From Micromonospora sp. NBC_01699 (lineage in GTDB: Bacteria; Actinomycetota; Actinomycetes; Mycobacteriales; Micromonosporaceae), in NCBI RefSeq assembly GCF_036250065.1, contig NZ_CP109199.1, positions 5,084,001 to 5,148,000 on the forward strand: a DNA stretch of 64,000 bases, written 5' to 3'. Numbering within the stretch: position 1 is the stretch's first letter; the number at the start of each line of letters is the position of its first letter. The position numbers and the translations under genes were made by a program. Below, in pieces: positions 62,109 through 64,000 of this stretch. The notes beneath the pieces were generated by a model that worked only from the letters and a program-made list of their open reading frames with translations, searched no databases and was not told where the DNA came from.

Positions 62109-64000
62109 CTCGGGTCCTCCGTCGGCCGGCGGTACTGGGCGAGTTGTTCCGGGTCCAGCCAGCAGCGCCGCCGCTGGAACGGGTAGGTGGGCAGGTCCAC
62201 CGGGGCGTGCGCGCCGCCGCCGAAGGCGGTCCAGTCCACCTCGACGCCGTCGGTGTGCAGGATGGCTGCACTGGCGGTGAGGGTCTCCCAGTTGCCCACC
62301 TCCGGGTCCAGCGACCGCAGCCACCGGCCGGTCCCCCGGGGCAGGCAGCGTTTGCCCATCTCGATCAGGGTGTCCTTCGGGCCCATCTCCAGGAACGTGT
62401 CGTAGCCCTCGGCGGCGAGCGCCCGGGTGGCGTCCAGGAAGCGGACCGGCTCGCGGAGCTGGTGACGCCAGTACTCGGCGTCGTGGCAGATCCCGGAGCG
62501 CAGCATGGTCGCCTGGTAGGTGGACATGAACGGGATGCGCGGCTCGCCGTACTCCTGCCCGGCGATGGCCTTCTCGAACTCGTCGAGGATCGGCTCCAGC
62601 AGCGGCGAGTGGGAGGCGTAGGACACCCGCAGCGGGCGGGTGAGCACGAAGTCCTCCTCCAGCCGTTCCAGCACCGCCTGCACGGCGGTCTTCTCGCCGG
62701 AGATGACGGTGTGCTCGGGGCCGTTGATGGCCGCGACGGCGACCTGGCCGGCGTACCCGTCCAGCAGCGCGGTGACGTCCTGCGCCGAGGCGGAGCAGGC
62801 GGCCATCATGCCGGTCGGCGGGAGCGTGCGGGTGAGCCGGCCGCGTTCCACGATCAGCCGCACCCCGGTCTCCAGGCTGAACACCCCGGCGACCCAGGCG
62901 GCGGCGTACTCGCCGAGGCTGTGCCCCAGCACCGCGTCCGGTTCGACGCCCCAGGAACGCCAGGTCGCGGCGAGGGCGCACTGGAGGGCGAAGAGGGTCG
63001 GCTGGGCGTACTCGGTGTCGTCGATCGGGTAGGTGACCCCGCCGTCGGGGTAGAGGACGTCCCGCAGCCGCCACGGGTGGTGGGCGTCGAAGAGTTCGGC
63101 GCAGCGGTCGATCACACCCCGGAAGACCGGCTCGGTCCGGTACAGCTCCCGGCCCATGTCCCGGTGTTGGCCGCCCTGACCGGGGAAGATGAACGCCAGC
63201 CGCCGGCGGGTGCCGGTGGCGACGGCGCCGACCTGGACGCCGTCCGGGCGCTCGCCGGCCGCGATCGCGGTCAGTGCGGCACGGGCCTGCGCGAGGTCGG
63301 TCACCGGGACCGCCGCGCGGTGCGCGAAGTGGGTGCGGCGGGCGTTGGCGGTGTGGCAGAACGCGGCGAGGGTCGGGGTGGGTGGCGCGGCGAGCCGGTC
63401 GGCGTACCGGCGGGCCTGGTCGCGCAGGGCGTCCTCGCTACGGGCGGAGAGGGTGAGCAGCCGGACCGGCCGGTCGTCGGCGACCGAATCAACCGAGGCG
63501 AGCGGCTCGGCCGCGTCGGCCGGAGTGTCGCCGAGGACGATGTGGGCGTTGGTGCCGCCGAAGCCGAACGAGCTGACGCCGGCGGTCCGCGCGCCCGCCG
63601 GGGACGGCCACGGGGTGCGGGCGGTGGCCACCCGCAGCGGCAGTTCGGCCCAGTCGACGTGCGGGTTCAGCGCGCGTAGGTGCAGGTGCGGGGGGATCTC
63701 GCCGTGGTGCAGGGCGAGCGCCACCTTGATCAGGCCGGTGATCCCGGCGGCGGCCTCCAGGTGCCCGGTGTTGGTCTTGACCGAGCCGAGCAGCAGCGGG
63801 CGGGCCGGGTCGCGGCCCGGGCCGAGGGTCGCGCCGAGGGCCCGGACCTCGATCGGGTCGCCGAGGGTGGTGCCGGTGCCGTGCGCCTCGACGTAGTCGA
63901 CCCGGTGGCCGGGGGTGCGGGCGTCGGCGAGCGCGGCCCGGATCACCGCCTTCTGGGCGACGCCGTTCGGGGCGGTGAGGCCGTTGCTGTGACCGTCCTG
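62105..64000 (-). CDS. PKS protein ending KS-AT, without ACP (partial, runs off the window)
   Basis: The coding frame enters from the right edge (QDGHSNGLTAPNG) inside a KS; the two KS histidines are seen in EAHGTG and KTNTGHLE, but the active-site Cys lies outside. The AT follows, with PGQGGQHRDMG near 63175, GHSLGE near 62925 and YASH near 62620. YASH is usual for methylmalonyl-CoA, although the flanking sequence is closer to malonyl types, so the extender is uncertain. The protein ends just after PTYPFQRRRCW with no DH, KR or ACP. It must work with an ACP in trans, most simply the free ACP at 58272. Upstream domains on the same protein cannot be seen. Confidence 0.92.
   Translation of the reverse strand, partial: QDGHSNGLTAPNGVAQKAVIRAALADARTPGHRVDYVEAHGTGTTLGDPIEVRALGATLGPGRDPARPLLLGSVKTNTGHLEAAAGITGLIKVALALHHGEIPPHLHLRALNPHVDWAELPLRVATARTPWPSPAGARTAGVSSFGFGGTNAHIVLGDTPADAAEPLASVDSVADDRPVRLLTLSARSEDALRDQARRYADRLAAPPTPTLAAFCHTANARRTHFAHRAAVPVTDLAQARAALTAIAAGERPDGVQVGAVATGTRRRLAFIFPGQGGQHRDMGRELYRTEPVFRGVIDRCAELFDAHHPWRLRDVLYPDGGVTYPIDDTEYAQPTLFALQCALAATWRSWGVEPDAVLGHSLGEYAAAWVAGVFSLETGVRLIVERGRLTRTLPPTGMMAACSASAQDVTALLDGYAGQVAVAAINGPEHTVISGEKTAVQAVLERLEEDFVLTRPLRVSYASHSPLLEPILDEFEKAIAGQEYGEPRIPFMSTYQATMLRSGICHDAEYWRHQLREPVRFLDATRALAAEGYDTFLEMGPKDTLIEMGKRCLPRGTGRWLRSLDPEVGNWETLTASAAILHTDGVEVDWTAFGGGAHAPVDLPTYPFQRRRCWLDPEQLAQYRRPTEDPR

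Overview
The window is high-GC DNA with the gene style of a filamentous actinobacterium, most likely Micromonosporaceae or a relative. This rests on G/C-ending codons, GTG starts, an AfsR/SARP-type regulator, an ECF41 sigma factor, DoxX and MMPL proteins and a large modular polyketide synthase (PKS). The genus is inferred from style only. No rRNA, tRNA or CRISPR array was recognised.

The left part (1-9.4 kb) is accessory DNA. It starts with the C-terminal part of an SNF2-like helicase, directly followed by a HelD/UvrD-like helicase that carries a second, decayed ATPase lobe. Next come a large serine recombinase, a compact three-gene minus-strand operon, a transposase remnant and a PD-(D/E)XK/DUF5655 protein. 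From 9.4 to 15 kb an AfsR-like regulator is divergent from two secreted-protein genes, one a streptogrisin-like protease. Both secreted genes have the same 21-bp motif just upstream.

From 15 to 29.4 kb the DNA is a mosaic of intact small genes and many broken pieces. Broken items are an FAD oxidoreductase with two frameshifts, a second truncated copy of it, an ABC ATPase with a spoiled Walker A motif, UvrA, GalU and ParA fragments, an MMPL transporter with a one-base deletion, and an IS3 remnant. The intact centre is an ECF41 sigma factor. Its own promoter closely matches one at 15.77 kb, and both of the oxidoreductase genes that would be its expected partners are decayed. A TetR gene with a membrane protein behind a double operator is also intact.

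From 29.5 kb to the right edge, one minus-strand transcription unit holds a polyketide cluster that runs off the window. In transcription order it encodes a KS-AT protein (partial), an enoyl-CoA hydratase (ECH), an HMG-CoA-synthase-like enzyme (HCS), two more ECHs, a free ACP, four modular PKSs, a type III PKS, a P450, a membrane protein and a second P450. A strong hairpin closes it. The PKSs are KS-ACP (no AT) + KS-AT-KR-ACP; KS-AT-DH-KR-ACP; KS-AT-DH-ER-KR-ACP; and KS-AT-inactive DH-ACP-TE. The genes overlap by a few bases or lie close together, which suggests one coupled operon. The likely product is a reduced polyketide with a beta-alkyl branch from the HCS cassette, possibly extended or cyclised by the type III PKS and oxidised by the P450s. 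The most unusual points are the AT-less module inside an otherwise cis-AT line, the split KS-AT protein with a YASH-type AT, two decarboxylase-like ECH paralogues beside one dehydratase-like ECH, and near-identical AT and KS blocks that point to gene conversion between modules.
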